From the NCBI RefSeq assembly GCF_009796845.1, contig NZ_CP047025.1:2542001-2606000 (forward strand): a DNA stretch of 64,000 nucleotides, read 5' to 3'. Below, in pieces: positions 9,714-19,800 of this stretch (position 1 is its first letter; each line of letters starts with the position of its first letter). The DNA comes from Cobetia sp. L2A1 (GTDB lineage: Bacteria > Pseudomonadota > Gammaproteobacteria > Pseudomonadales > Halomonadaceae). A model generated the notes under the pieces. It did no database searches and had not been told where the DNA came from. It saw only the letters and a program-made list of their open reading frames with translations. Made by a program: the position numbers and the translations under genes.

Positions 9714-10137
9714 CTACTAGTATTCCCTTGGCATCCTGCCGCTTGTCTACAACAGCCACTCTAGAGTACTTACCAGAACGCTGTGCCTTTTTGACTACAA
9801 GGTGACGTATCTGTCGAGTTTGGCGAGATGACATATTATAGCAAAGCGGAGCACATTAGCAGTAAAGCTCGCACCACAAAAGCATGCAGGCAATAAGACT
9901 GACTTCAGTCAAAAACTCATACTAATCATTCGCCCACTAATGACTTTACCCACAAAGGCTTTGATTGAATTCATCCGTCACTTTGCGTACTTTCGCTATT
10001 TGTAGACTCTGCGTCAACGGTCGCGCACCATAGGCTGCAAGAATGTGCCTGGTGACATGAGTGAGCAGTTACTTTTCTTTAATGCAACGGAAGAATTGCA
10101 TACAAAGCGCAGAAGAAAACAAGGATGGTAGCCTCCC
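9714..10137. other. Divergent intergenic region between the sulfate permease and kpsC
   Basis: About 420 bases without a convincing gene; it should hold promoters for both directions. The right part is AT-rich. A GGTAGC core at about 10127-10132, just before the kpsC start, recalls the ops element of JUMPstart leaders, but the flanks do not match and I do not call one. Confidence 0.5.
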
Positions 10138-12477
10138 GTGCAACCCTGCTCAACCTCAGAAAATACTGCCGACGACATCAGGAAACCCTTTTCTGGCGTG
10201 GCCTACAGCCGATCATTATGTTTTTCATCTGGTATTCTCCATAAGCCTGATCTTGACTGCTTTATCCCCGAACTCATGCCTCTACGCAAGGCTTGCATAG
10301 ATTTTCCTGGCACCTTGAGTCGTGGGAAAAAGAGTGGAAACAAGAGACAAAACTCCTCTGCGACCACCTTGTCATGGCGACTCGGGGCGATAAAAAATGT
10401 AATAAAATCACCACTTTTCACATTTTTTTCGCCTCAGAGGCATACACAACTCGGCACCCTTGAGCGCGCCAATAATAGCGACCAAAGTCGAATTTTCCTG
10501 CACAATGAATCTGCCACATGTGTCGTAGGCTGGGGCCATAAATCCACCGCTGAACGTGCCAGACGCCATGCCCGTAAGCATGCTCTTCCCTATGTCGCAT
10601 TAGAGGATGGTTTTCTTCGTTCATTGACGCTTGCCAGTGCTGGTTATCCCGGTATGTCACTGGTCGTCGATCACCAAGGGATCTATTACGATGCCCGCCA
10701 GCCGAGCGATCTCGAGCAGCTGATCATCGAGTCCCCGCAACGCCAGGATGCCAAATTACTTCAGCGTGCGTGCCTAGCCATGCAGCAGCTTCGTGAGCAG
10801 CGCCTAAGCAAGTATAACCATGCACCCGAGAAACGCCTGCCAGCCTGCCAGAAGCGTCAGCGCATCCTGGTTGTCGACCAGACCGACGGCGATGCCTCCG
10901 TCGAAGGTGGCATGGCTAACGCACAGACGTTTATTGACATGCTACATGACGCCTGCGCCCTGCCGGATGCCGAGGTATGGGTAAAGGTGCATCCAGATGT
11001 GATCGCAGGCAAGAAACAGGGCTACCTGCTCGAAGGTGCCCGCCAGCGTGGCTGTACATTGCTCAGCGACGACATCAATCCATGGAGTCTGTTTGAGCAG
11101 ATCGATGCCGTGCATGTGGTGACTAGCCAGCTGGGGTTTGAGGCAGTGATGGCGGGCCTGCCGGTCACCTGCCATGGAATACCCTTCTATGCGGGTTGGG
11201 GACTGACCGAAGACCGCCAGCAATGCTCGCGCCGCGGACGCTCGCGGACGCTCGAGCAAGTCTTTGCCGCGGCGTATCTTCAGTACAGTCGCTACGCCAA
11301 TCCCTACACTCGCAGCGCCGCGTCACTTGAAGAGATCATTCATCTGTTGGCTGATCAAAAGCGTCAGAGTGAGAAACTGGCAGGTGATTGGATAGCCCCC
11401 GGCTATTCTCGCTGGAAACAGGGATTCCTGCCCTTCTTCCTGGGCCCGATGGCACAACTGACATTTGAAAAAAATGACATGGATGCCCTCAAGCGGTTGC
11501 AGACCAACGCCAGCACGACATCTGGCCTGCCGTCTTCGCGCAGCCGGGTATTGAGCTGGGCGAGTCGCACCACGTCCGGGTTTGCGGCAGAAGTCGCCAC
11601 ACACGGCGGTGAGCTATGGCGCATCGAGGATGGATTTCTGCGTTCCGTCGGCCTGGGGGTGGATCTGGTACGTCCGCTGTCTCTGATTCTTGACTCGCGC
11701 GCGATGCACTTCGATGCGAGCGCCCCCAGCACATTGGAAAACTGGCTGGAAAATCATCAGTTCAGCGAGGACGAACTTGAGCGCGCTTGCAGTCTGCGCG
11801 AGCGCATTACTGTACTGGGTTTGAGCAAGTACAATTCGGAGAGTGACGAGCTGCCTGATATTCGCGCCCTGGCGATCGGGCGCGAAGTCGTATTGGTGGT
11901 GGGACAGGTGGAGTCTGACGCCTCAATTCGCCACGCTTGCCCCGGCATCCGAACCAATCGGGCTTTAATTGAAGCGGCGCGAAAATTGCACCCTCATGCC
12001 TACGTGATCTATAAGCCGCATCCTGACGTTGTATCAGGTGGACGGGCTGGTGACATGGCGAAGACAGACAATTTCTACGATCTTGAATTGACCGCTGGCA
12101 ACATCAGCCAGCTGTTTTCCCAAGTGGATCACCTGCACACGCTATGCTCCCTGGCGGGCTTTGAAGCCCTGCTTCGCGGCGTCACGGTGACGACGCATGG
12201 GATGCCCTTTTATGCAGGCTGGGGATTGACGCGTGATCAGCTTGACTGCCCTCGACGTACCCGTCGCTTGAGTCTGGATGCATTGGTAGCGGGCGCCTTG
12301 ATCGAATATCCCGTTTATGTCGCGCCAAAGCAGGGGCATCTTTGCAATGCAGAAACGGTCGTCACGATTCTGGAACAACAACGCGAGACACTCCGTCATG
12401 GCACCTTGACACCTTCCCTGCCATGGAAGACGCGGCTTTATCGGGGCTATCGCGCGCTATTCATCGGGAAGCACTGA
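10138..12477 (+). CDS. kpsC: Capsule Kdo-linker glycosyltransferase KpsC (two GT modules)
   Basis: Cytoplasmic enzyme that extends the beta-Kdo linker on the lipid acceptor for ABC-exported capsules. The 779-residue protein is internally duplicated, as known for KpsC (675 residues in E. coli). Module 1 (about 110-390) has YVALEDGFLRSL, SLVVDHQGIYYDAR, VWVKVHPDV and PFYAGWGLTEDR. Module 2 (about 440-760) repeats these as LWRIEDGFLRSVG, YVIYKPHPDV and PFYAGWGLTRDQ. The start is a GTG at 10138 with AAGGAT upstream. An in-frame start further in would cut a conserved N-terminal stretch (SRSLCFSSGILHKPDL), so I keep the long form. It begins a run of five same-strand genes ending at the terminator near 25250. 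Confidence 0.92.
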   Translation: MQPCSTSENTADDIRKPFSGVAYSRSLCFSSGILHKPDLDCFIPELMPLRKACIDFPGTLSRGKKSGNKRQNSSATTLSWRLGAIKNVIKSPLFTFFSPQRHTQLGTLERANNSDQSRIFLHNESATCVVGWGHKSTAERARRHARKHALPYVALEDGFLRSLTLASAGYPGMSLVVDHQGIYYDARQPSDLEQLIIESPQRQDAKLLQRACLAMQQLREQRLSKYNHAPEKRLPACQKRQRILVVDQTDGDASVEGGMANAQTFIDMLHDACALPDAEVWVKVHPDVIAGKKQGYLLEGARQRGCTLLSDDINPWSLFEQIDAVHVVTSQLGFEAVMAGLPVTCHGIPFYAGWGLTEDRQQCSRRGRSRTLEQVFAAAYLQYSRYANPYTRSAASLEEIIHLLADQKRQSEKLAGDWIAPGYSRWKQGFLPFFLGPMAQLTFEKNDMDALKRLQTNASTTSGLPSSRSRVLSWASRTTSGFAAEVATHGGELWRIEDGFLRSVGLGVDLVRPLSLILDSRAMHFDASAPSTLENWLENHQFSEDELERACSLRERITVLGLSKYNSESDELPDIRALAIGREVVLVVGQVESDASIRHACPGIRTNRALIEAARKLHPHAYVIYKPHPDVVSGGRAGDMAKTDNFYDLELTAGNISQLFSQVDHLHTLCSLAGFEALLRGVTVTTHGMPFYAGWGLTRDQLDCPRRTRRLSLDALVAGALIEYPVYVAPKQGHLCNAETVVTILEQQRETLRHGTLTPSLPWKTRLYRGYRALFIGKH

Positions 12478-12480
12478 TTT

Positions 12481-13917
12481 ATGCAACATGAACGTCTGGA
12501 GTTACCGTTTATCAGCACTCCTCTTTTTAGTGCTCCGTTCCTGAACGGAGCACGCGAGCAGACCCCGACATTCAAGCTGTCCGATGAGGCAGTATTGACG
12601 CGACCGTCATCCCAGTCAGAGTCATCGCCACCGGCGAAGACACCGTCCCCTATGTCACCTGATCACCAGCGCAAATCCGGTGATGGTCGTCGTCGTGTGT
12701 TCATGTTGCTGCAGGGCGTGTGTTCGCCCTTCTTTCTCGATCTGGCGAACAAGCTCAAACAGGATGGCCACGAGGTCATCAAGGTCAACTTCAATAGCGG
12801 TGACAGCTACTATTGGCGTCACGACAAGGCGTATGCCTTCCGCGGCCGCATCGAAGAGCTCGGTGACTACATCGCTGACCTGTGGCGCAAGCATCATGTC
12901 ACTGATCAGGTGCTGTTCGGTGACCGTCGCCCTGTACATCGGGACGCCGTGCTCAAGGCGGAATATCTTGGCATTCGCACCCATGTCTTCGAGGAAGGAT
13001 ACTTTCGGCCATTCTGGGTGACGCTGGAACGCGAGGGGGTCAATGGCCACTCGTTGCTACCGCGTGACCCAGACTGGTTCAGAGAGGCTGGCAAGCATCT
13101 GGATGATGCGCCGACGCCGCAGCGCTTCAAGGCGCCCTTCCGCGAGCGCGCTCGTCATGACATCACCTACCACCTGGCGGGCGCTGCCAATCCGCTGCTG
13201 TTTCCGCGTTATCAGCCGCACAGCATCAATGCCGCCCATGAATATGCCGGCTATGCCACACGTCTGCCACTGATGCGCTGGTACAAGCACCGCGATGGCA
13301 AACGCATCGAACAGCTGACCCGAAGTGGTGCACCTTTCTACCTACTGCCACTACAGCTCAATACGGATGCCCAGATTCGCTATCATTCACGCTTTGCCAA
13401 CATGCAGGAAGTCATCCAGCGTGTGATGAAGAGCTTTGCGCTCAATGCTCCTCGCGGGGCACGACTCGTGATCAAGAATCACCCGCTGGACATGGGGCTG
13501 GTCAATTATCCGGCCTTGATTCGCAACCTGGAGCGTCGCTACGACCTGATCGGGCGCATCGTCTATCTGGAAAGTGGCAACTTGGAGAAACTGCTGCAGC
13601 AGGCCAAGGGCATGATCACCGTCAACAGCACTACCGGCAACGTGGCACTGCAATACCGCTGCCCGACCTTCTGCATGGGAGATCCGATCTTCAACCTGCC
13701 GGGCCTGACATTCCAGGGCAACCTGAATGATTTCTGGACACAAGGTCAGCGCCCCGATACCACGCTGTTCCGCAACTTCCGCAATACCGTCATTCATACC
13801 GTGCAGTTGAATGGTGGCTTTTACTGCAAGCCGGGCATGCAGCTCGCCGTACAAGGGGCTGTCAAGATACTGAGTGCTGAGCGCTCGCCGCTCGAGCTCA
13901 TGCTGAGCCGTTGCTGA
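12481..13917 (+). CDS. kpsS: Capsule Kdo-linker transferase KpsS
   Basis: Partner of KpsC; KpsS adds the first beta-Kdo to the phospholipid acceptor in KpsC/KpsS capsules. The 478-residue protein is longer than E. coli KpsS (about 389) because of an N-terminal extension of about 75 residues rich in Ser and Pro. The conserved core begins RRRVFMLLQGVCSPFFLDLA and includes VNFNSGDSYYW, HVFEEGYFRPFWVTLE, LVIKNHPLD and MITVNSTTGNVAL. It starts 4 bases after the kpsC stop, so the two are co-transcribed. An internal start near the core is possible if the extension is not translated. Rhizobial RkpJ belongs to the same KpsC/KpsS group of proteins. Confidence 0.9.
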   Translation: MQHERLELPFISTPLFSAPFLNGAREQTPTFKLSDEAVLTRPSSQSESSPPAKTPSPMSPDHQRKSGDGRRRVFMLLQGVCSPFFLDLANKLKQDGHEVIKVNFNSGDSYYWRHDKAYAFRGRIEELGDYIADLWRKHHVTDQVLFGDRRPVHRDAVLKAEYLGIRTHVFEEGYFRPFWVTLEREGVNGHSLLPRDPDWFREAGKHLDDAPTPQRFKAPFRERARHDITYHLAGAANPLLFPRYQPHSINAAHEYAGYATRLPLMRWYKHRDGKRIEQLTRSGAPFYLLPLQLNTDAQIRYHSRFANMQEVIQRVMKSFALNAPRGARLVIKNHPLDMGLVNYPALIRNLERRYDLIGRIVYLESGNLEKLLQQAKGMITVNSTTGNVALQYRCPTFCMGDPIFNLPGLTFQGNLNDFWTQGQRPDTTLFRNFRNTVIHTVQLNGGFYCKPGMQLAVQGAVKILSAERSPLELMLSRC

Positions 13918-14063
13918 CAAGAAGGCTTGTACCGCAGGGACGCAGCCAAGCCCCGCAGCACCGAAGCGATCCACGAGATGCTGAGAAGTGACGATTGCTC
14001 AGCCAAAAACGAAAAAGCATGGGAACTACCGACCGTCTGTGTCGGGATTCAAGGAGACAGATC

Positions 14064-14948
14064 ATGACGGCCATGCCCCCAAAGCAGCCAACCCAGCCAA
14101 CCCAGCCAACCCAGCCAGCGCCATCAGACACACGCCGCGACAGCGATTCATCTACTGAGGGTGGCGCAGACGCCAGTTCATCCGCGGCACTGCGACGCGT
14201 GCTGATTACCGGTGCCACCGGTGAGATAGGCGGCGCCTTGGCACGTGGCTATGCAGCCAAGGGCACCACACTTATCCTGACCGGTCGCAGACAGCGCAAG
14301 CTTGATGATATTGCTCACCAATGCCGAGCACTGGGCGCGGAGGTCGAGTGCACGGTACTCAATCTGTGTGATGAAGAGACGCTACTGACTTGGCTTGAGG
14401 AGGTCTGCGCGCGCGGCGTGCCCGATATCGCCATTGCCAATGCCGGCATGAATACCGATATCGGCCCACAGGGTAATGGTGAGCGCTGGGAAGACGCTAG
14501 ACGTCTCTTGCAGACCAATGTCATGGGAACACTGGGCATGGCGCATCATCTCGCGCTGGCAATGAAGGCGCGCGGCAGTGGTCAGCTAGTGCTGTTAAGC
14601 TCATTGGCGGCCTGGCATGGTCTGGCCCTGACGCCCAGCTACAGTGGCAGCAAGGCAGCAGTCAAAGCCTACGGCGAAGGGCTGCGCAGCTGGCTAAAGC
14701 CCTTCGGTGTCGGTGTGACGGTCGTGATGCCCGGCTATGTCACGTCACCGATGTGTGAGGCAATGCCTGGTCCCAAGCCCTTCGAGATGCCAGCGCACAA
14801 GGCGGCGCAGCGAATCATGAAAGGGGTGGCGAAGAATCGTGCCCGCATCAGCTTCCCCTTCCCGCTCAATTTCGGGTGCTGGTGGCTGAGCGTCCTGCCG
14901 GCAGGAATATCGCAGCGCTTGCTGGGCCTGTTCAATTACACTCATTGA
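14064..14948 (+). CDS. Short-chain dehydrogenase/reductase, RkpH-like
   Basis: A 294-residue NAD(P)-dependent oxidoreductase. The ATG at 14064 has a strong AAGGAG 8 bases upstream and is preferred to a TTG at 13995. The first 35 residues are a low-complexity tail with a QPT repeat. The Rossmann motif is TGATGEIGGALA, followed by IANAGMN, the catalytic serine in LLSSLAAWHG and the catalytic Tyr/Lys in YSGSK. A hydrophobic C-terminal stretch could touch the membrane. Placed between kpsS and the membrane transferase/PKS pair, it resembles RkpH of the rhizobial rkp-1 capsule region. The likely substrate is the keto group left by the oxoamine synthase at 34090, as in 3-ketosphinganine reductases; that is inference. 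Confidence 0.82.
   Translation: MTAMPPKQPTQPTQPTQPAPSDTRRDSDSSTEGGADASSSAALRRVLITGATGEIGGALARGYAAKGTTLILTGRRQRKLDDIAHQCRALGAEVECTVLNLCDEETLLTWLEEVCARGVPDIAIANAGMNTDIGPQGNGERWEDARRLLQTNVMGTLGMAHHLALAMKARGSGQLVLLSSLAAWHGLALTPSYSGSKAAVKAYGEGLRSWLKPFGVGVTVVMPGYVTSPMCEAMPGPKPFEMPAHKAAQRIMKGVAKNRARISFPFPLNFGCWWLSVLPAGISQRLLGLFNYTH
14085..14117 (+). repeat. 9-bp tandem repeat encoding Gln-Pro-Thr
   Basis: The unit cagccaacc occurs three times in perfect tandem plus a partial fourth, inside the N-terminal tail of the SDR gene. Its period is a multiple of three, so copy-number change would keep the frame. Confidence 0.85.
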
Positions 14949-15099
14949 TACAGTCATTGAAAGCGTGATCCTGACGGCCTGCCATGCACGGCCTTCCGAT
15001 AGCGTCTCGCTCTACACATCAGTACTCCAGATGGTCGAGATTCCGACCTGAACATTACACTGCATCTGCTACGGCAGACGCTAACGAGGTCGGCATTAC

Positions 15100-16893
15100 A
15101 TGGAGTTTGTCATTGCGTTTTTATCTTTCATGGCATGGCCGTTGCTTATCGGCCTGGTGATGACGCTGGGTCTTGAACACCTGCTATTGCGGCAGATGAC
15201 CCTGCCTCCAGTGGCTTTCCTGCGCCGCCCGGTCAACGCCCAGTTGGCCCACGTCAGCTACTGGTGCGCCAGCTGGGCCCTGTGCACGCTGATCACCCAA
15301 CGCCCCTGGTTCTCACTGGTGGTCGTCAATGCGCTGTGGCTGGTCGTTTTGCAGGTCAGTCATACCAAGTATGTGTCTCTTCGTGAGCCCTTCCTCAGCC
15401 AGGATTTCGAGTACTTCACTGACGCCATCAAGCATCCGCGCCTCTATATTCCCTTCTTTGGCATCGGGCTGACTATCGTCGCGACCGCTGCCGGGGCGCT
15501 CGCGATTGGCTTGGGACTATGGCTGGAACCGACTCTCTCAGCTTCACAAAGTACGGCAGCTGTTGCAGCCAGTGCATGGCTACTGCCCGTGATCAGCATA
15601 TTGATCGCCTCCAGTGCACTCACTTACGTCATGGGGGGAAAGCTTGCGCCGAAAGTCACCCTGATGCCTGAATTTGATCTTCGTGAGTTGGGCATGGTGG
15701 CTTACCTGCTCGCCTATGCACGCCTGGCACGCCGCCCTCTGGCGCCTACGCATGACCCGCTGGAAGCGGCGCAGCGCGAGGTGGAACTCACACTCACCAC
15801 CCTGCTGAAAGACGCTCAGGAAGCTGCCCTCGAAGACGGATCGCAAGCGACGGACACCCAGGCGCTCTTGCCGCATGTCGTCAGCGTGCAGAGCGAATCC
15901 TTCTTCGATGCGCGCCGTATCTACCCACAGGTACGCGATGATCTACTGCCGCATCTGGACCGCTGTCACTTCACGGCACTGGCGCAAGGCTTGCCATGTG
16001 GTCGATTGGCCGTGCCTGCCTGGGGGGCCAATACAGTACGCACCGAAACCGCCTTCTTGACCGGTCTGACGCCTGAGCAGCTGGGCGTGCATCAGTTCAA
16101 TCCCTACCATCAGCTGGCCAAGCGCGCCGTGCCCAACCTGGCCGCCAGCTACAAGGCGCTGGGCTATCGTACACTTTGCATTCACCCCTATCCGGGCAGC
16201 TTCTATCTTCGAAACAAGGTGCTCAAGACACTCGGCTTCGATGAATTCCTCGATATCGCTCACTTCAGCGATGCTGACAAGTGCGGACAGTACATCAGTG
16301 ATGCCGCTGTCGCCGCCAAGGTGGAAGACTGCCTACTGGAAGCGGGTGATACACCACTCTTCATTCAGGTCATCACCATGGAAAATCATGGCCCGCTGCA
16401 TCTCGAGACATTCGACAACGCGCGCCTGGCCGAATGGTATGAAGGCGAGCTACCGGAGAATTGTCGTGAACTTGGCATCTATCTGCGCCACCTGGTCAAT
16501 GCGGATGCCATGATCGACCAACTCAGTACGGCGTTGTCGCGTTTACCGCGCGGTGGACTGCTGTGCTTCTACGGTGATCACGTCCCCATCATGCCCGAGG
16601 TCTATCAGACGCTCGGCGAGCCCAATGGTGTGACAGATACCTTCATCTGGTCGACGCAGCTACCGGAGTCCGCCGAGGTCGCTCAACAGACCATGGACGC
16701 CGTGCGCGAGGCAGACCCAGAGCTGATGGAATCGGCCCTGGTCTGCGACGGCGCCTTCAAGACCGACGAGCAATGCCGTAAAGGCGACCCGCGCGTCATC
16801 AACATTGAAACACTTGGAAGTGCGCTGCTGCAGGCGACGAACCAACATGTTCGCCACAGTGCCGCGACTCAGAAGTTCAGGAGCCTCTCATGA
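15100..16893 (+). CDS. Membrane-anchored sulfatase-fold transferase (LTA-synthase-like), RkpI-like
   Basis: A 597-residue inner-membrane enzyme of the alkaline-phosphatase superfamily. Four or five hydrophobic segments occupy residues 1-180. The periplasmic catalytic domain (about 240-590) shows HVVSVQSESFFDAR with a metal-binding Glu, NTVRTETAFLTG with the probable nucleophile Thr, ITMENHGPLH, and FYGDHVP with metal-binding Asp/His. Relatives (LtaS, OpgB, phosphoethanolamine transferases) move phosphoglycerol or phosphoethanolamine from phospholipids onto an acceptor, so a headgroup transferase is likely. I cannot tell which group it moves. Its stop overlaps the PKS start (ATGA at 16890). 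It matches the position of RkpI in the rhizobial rkp-1 region. GAGG lies about 9 bases before the ATG. Confidence 0.82.
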   Translation: MEFVIAFLSFMAWPLLIGLVMTLGLEHLLLRQMTLPPVAFLRRPVNAQLAHVSYWCASWALCTLITQRPWFSLVVVNALWLVVLQVSHTKYVSLREPFLSQDFEYFTDAIKHPRLYIPFFGIGLTIVATAAGALAIGLGLWLEPTLSASQSTAAVAASAWLLPVISILIASSALTYVMGGKLAPKVTLMPEFDLRELGMVAYLLAYARLARRPLAPTHDPLEAAQREVELTLTTLLKDAQEAALEDGSQATDTQALLPHVVSVQSESFFDARRIYPQVRDDLLPHLDRCHFTALAQGLPCGRLAVPAWGANTVRTETAFLTGLTPEQLGVHQFNPYHQLAKRAVPNLAASYKALGYRTLCIHPYPGSFYLRNKVLKTLGFDEFLDIAHFSDADKCGQYISDAAVAAKVEDCLLEAGDTPLFIQVITMENHGPLHLETFDNARLAEWYEGELPENCRELGIYLRHLVNADAMIDQLSTALSRLPRGGLLCFYGDHVPIMPEVYQTLGEPNGVTDTFIWSTQLPESAEVAQQTMDAVREADPELMESALVCDGAFKTDEQCRKGDPRVINIETLGSALLQATNQHVRHSAATQKFRSLS

Positions 16894-19800
16894 CCCGACG
16901 CGTTGCCATCATCGGCGCTGCAAGCCGTTTCCCCGGCACCACTCAGGCCACTCTGTGGGCAGACCTCCTGGCCGGCAAGGACATGGTGACCGAAGTCGCC
17001 GATGACCGCTGGAGCAAGGACTCCCTATTACATCCGGACAAGAAAGCCCCGGGGATGAGCTACAGCTTTGCCGCCGGCACGCTGGGCGACATCTCGGGCT
17101 TTGATCCGGCATTTTTCGGCATCAGCCCACGCGAAGCGACCAGCATGGACCCCCAGCAGCGCATGTTGCTGGAAATGAGCTGGGAAGCCATCGAGCATGC
17201 CGGCATTCCCGCCAATAAGATGCGCGGTTCACGCTGTGGCGTCTACATGGGCGTAGCCAGCCTCGACTATTCCTATCGCATGGCGGATGACCTGAGCGCC
17301 ATCGGCCCGAATACAGCGACCGGCAACACCTCGAGCGTTGCCTCCAACCGCCTGTCCTATGCCTTTGATCTGCATGGGCCCAGCCTGTCACTGGACACCG
17401 CCTGCTCTTCCTCGATGGTCGCCTTCCACCAAGCCTGTCAGTCGATCCGCAGCGGTGAGACGGACATGGCGCTGACCGGCGGCATCAGCCTGCACCTGCA
17501 CCCCTATGGCTTCCTGATCTTCTCCAAGGCCACCATGCTGTCAAAGACTGGCCGCTGCCAGGTGTTTGACGAAGCGGGCGATGGCTATGTGCGCTCCGAG
17601 GGGGGCGGTGTCTTCCTGCTCAAGGAGCTCGAGCAGGCCATTGCCGATGGCGATCGGATCCTGGCTGTCGTCGCCTCTACCGTCGTCAATACCGACGGCT
17701 ACAAGTCCGGCCTGACCGTGCCCAACCCGGCCGCGCAGATTGAGCTGATGGAGCGCGCCTGTGAGCTGGCCGGCATCACCCCGGACGAGATCGATTACCT
17801 CGAAGCACATGGGACCGGCACCTCGGTGGGTGACCCGCTCGAGACGCGCGCCATCGGCGCTGCCATCGGTCAGAAACGCTCCAGCCCGCTACCGATTGGC
17901 TCGATCAAGAGCAATATGGGCCACCTGGAGACCGCCTCTGGTGTCGCAGGGTTGGCCAAGGCGCTGGGCGTCATCGCGCACCGCGAAGTCCCGGCGACCA
18001 TCAAGATTCAACGTCTGAATCCCAAGATTCGCACCGATGAGTGGAATCTGGATATCGTCACCCAGCCCCGCAAGCTGAAAGCTGAAGGCCGTCTGGTCGT
18101 CGGTATCAACTCGTTTGGCTTCGGTGGCGCCAATGCGCACGTGCTGCTGGAAAGCCCGCCTCTCTCCCCTGGAGGCTCGGCTCATCAGCACACTGATGCT
18201 GAACCGGACGCAGAGCAGGCTCAGCCGCTGCGCCTCAGTGCCCGCTCGCCAGACGCACTCAAGCAGACGGCCCGCGAACTGGCCGAGCATCTGCGCGCGA
18301 CACAACAACACGGCAATGCGCCGAGTCTCTACGATCTCAGCTGGCAACTCGCGGTGCGTCGCGAACATCATGTTCATGGTGCTCTGTTGAGTGCAGATAC
18401 CTTCGAGACATTGCTTGAAGATCTCGATGCATTGGGTGCAGAGGGAGACCTTGGCGACCACCCGCGCATCACATTGGCGGATCGCCTGCCACCACTCGCG
18501 ACGGAAAGCGACAACGGCGCCTCGGTCCGTAAGCCCGTAAAGGGATCCACCGTTGATCTCCCTGCAGCCGACACTCGTGCGACTGATAGCCGAGAACGCG
18601 GCCCCGTCTTCGTCTATTCCGGCAACGGCTGCCAGTGGGAAGGCATGGGGCGGGCCCTCATGCAAGAATCCGCCAGTGTGCGCGCTTGCCTGGAACGCCT
18701 GGATACCCTCTTCCGCGATTTCAATGGCTTCGAGCTGCTTCACGAGCTGAACGGCTACCCGCAGAGCGAAAGCGATGACGGCAGCACGCGCGAGAAGAAC
18801 CACCGTCTTGATGCCACCGAGGTCGCGCAGCCGACGCTGTTTGCCTTGCAGGTCGCCGTCACCGAATGGCTGATCGAGCGTGGCATTTGCCCCGCTGCCG
18901 TCACCGGCCACAGCGTGGGTGAAGTCGCGGCCGCGTGGGCCAGTGGCGCACTGACACTGAATGACGCCATTCGCGTCATCTTCCAGCGCAGTCATCATCA
19001 GGGACGCACTCGCGGTACTGGCGCCATGATGGCGGTCGGCCTTGGCGAGAGTGATATCCGTGAATGGCTGGAACAGGACAGCTGGCACACGTTGTCACTG
19101 GCGGGCATCAATGGTCCACGCGGTGTCACGCTCGCCGGGGATCGTGAGCTGCTGGAGGCCCTGGGCAAGCAGCTTTCCGCGCAAGGCACCTTCGCTCGCG
19201 TGCTGGGGTTGGACTATGCCTTCCATAGCCCGGCGATGGACCCGATCAAGGATGGACTGCTGGCGTCACTGAAGGGCCTTGCGCCGCAAGCCACTCATAT
19301 CCCTTTTGTCTCCACCGTGACGGGCTGCGTCATCGCAGGCGAGCAACTGGACGCGCGTTACTGGTGGGAAAACATTCGCCAGCCGGTCATGTTCGAAGCC
19401 GCGATCAGCGAACTGGTCGCCTGGCCAGCCGCAACCAGCCAAGGCAGCGGCCATGGGCGGCATCGTCTCTTGATCGAGATCGGGGCCCATCCGATTCTGC
19501 GCAGTTACTTGAACGATGTCCTCAAGGCGCGTGGTGATGATGCGCCGGCCGGCCAAGTACTCGCCAGTCTCGAACGTCGACATGATGGCCTTGAGGCACT
19601 GGAACATCTGCGCGGCCGAGTGCTTCTATCGGGCGCTGTCGATCTCGGTGAGCAGTTCCCCGTGACAGGACAGTTCGTGGAGCTACCGAGCTATCCGTGG
19701 CAACGCACTCCCTGTTTCGTCGGTACCACCAGTGAAGGCCAGCGCCTGCTGGATCGTCACTACGTGCATCCACTATTGGGTTATCGTCTGGCCCAACAAC

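Noticed and set aside
10124..10140. ops/JUMPstart-like element before kpsC
   Set aside because: Only GGTAGC matches the ops core and the flanking bases differ, so the similarity is no better than chance.
17889..19088. A 399-codon minus-strand frame within the PKS gene
   Set aside because: It lies opposite the KS-AT region, whose active sites are intact on the plus strand.
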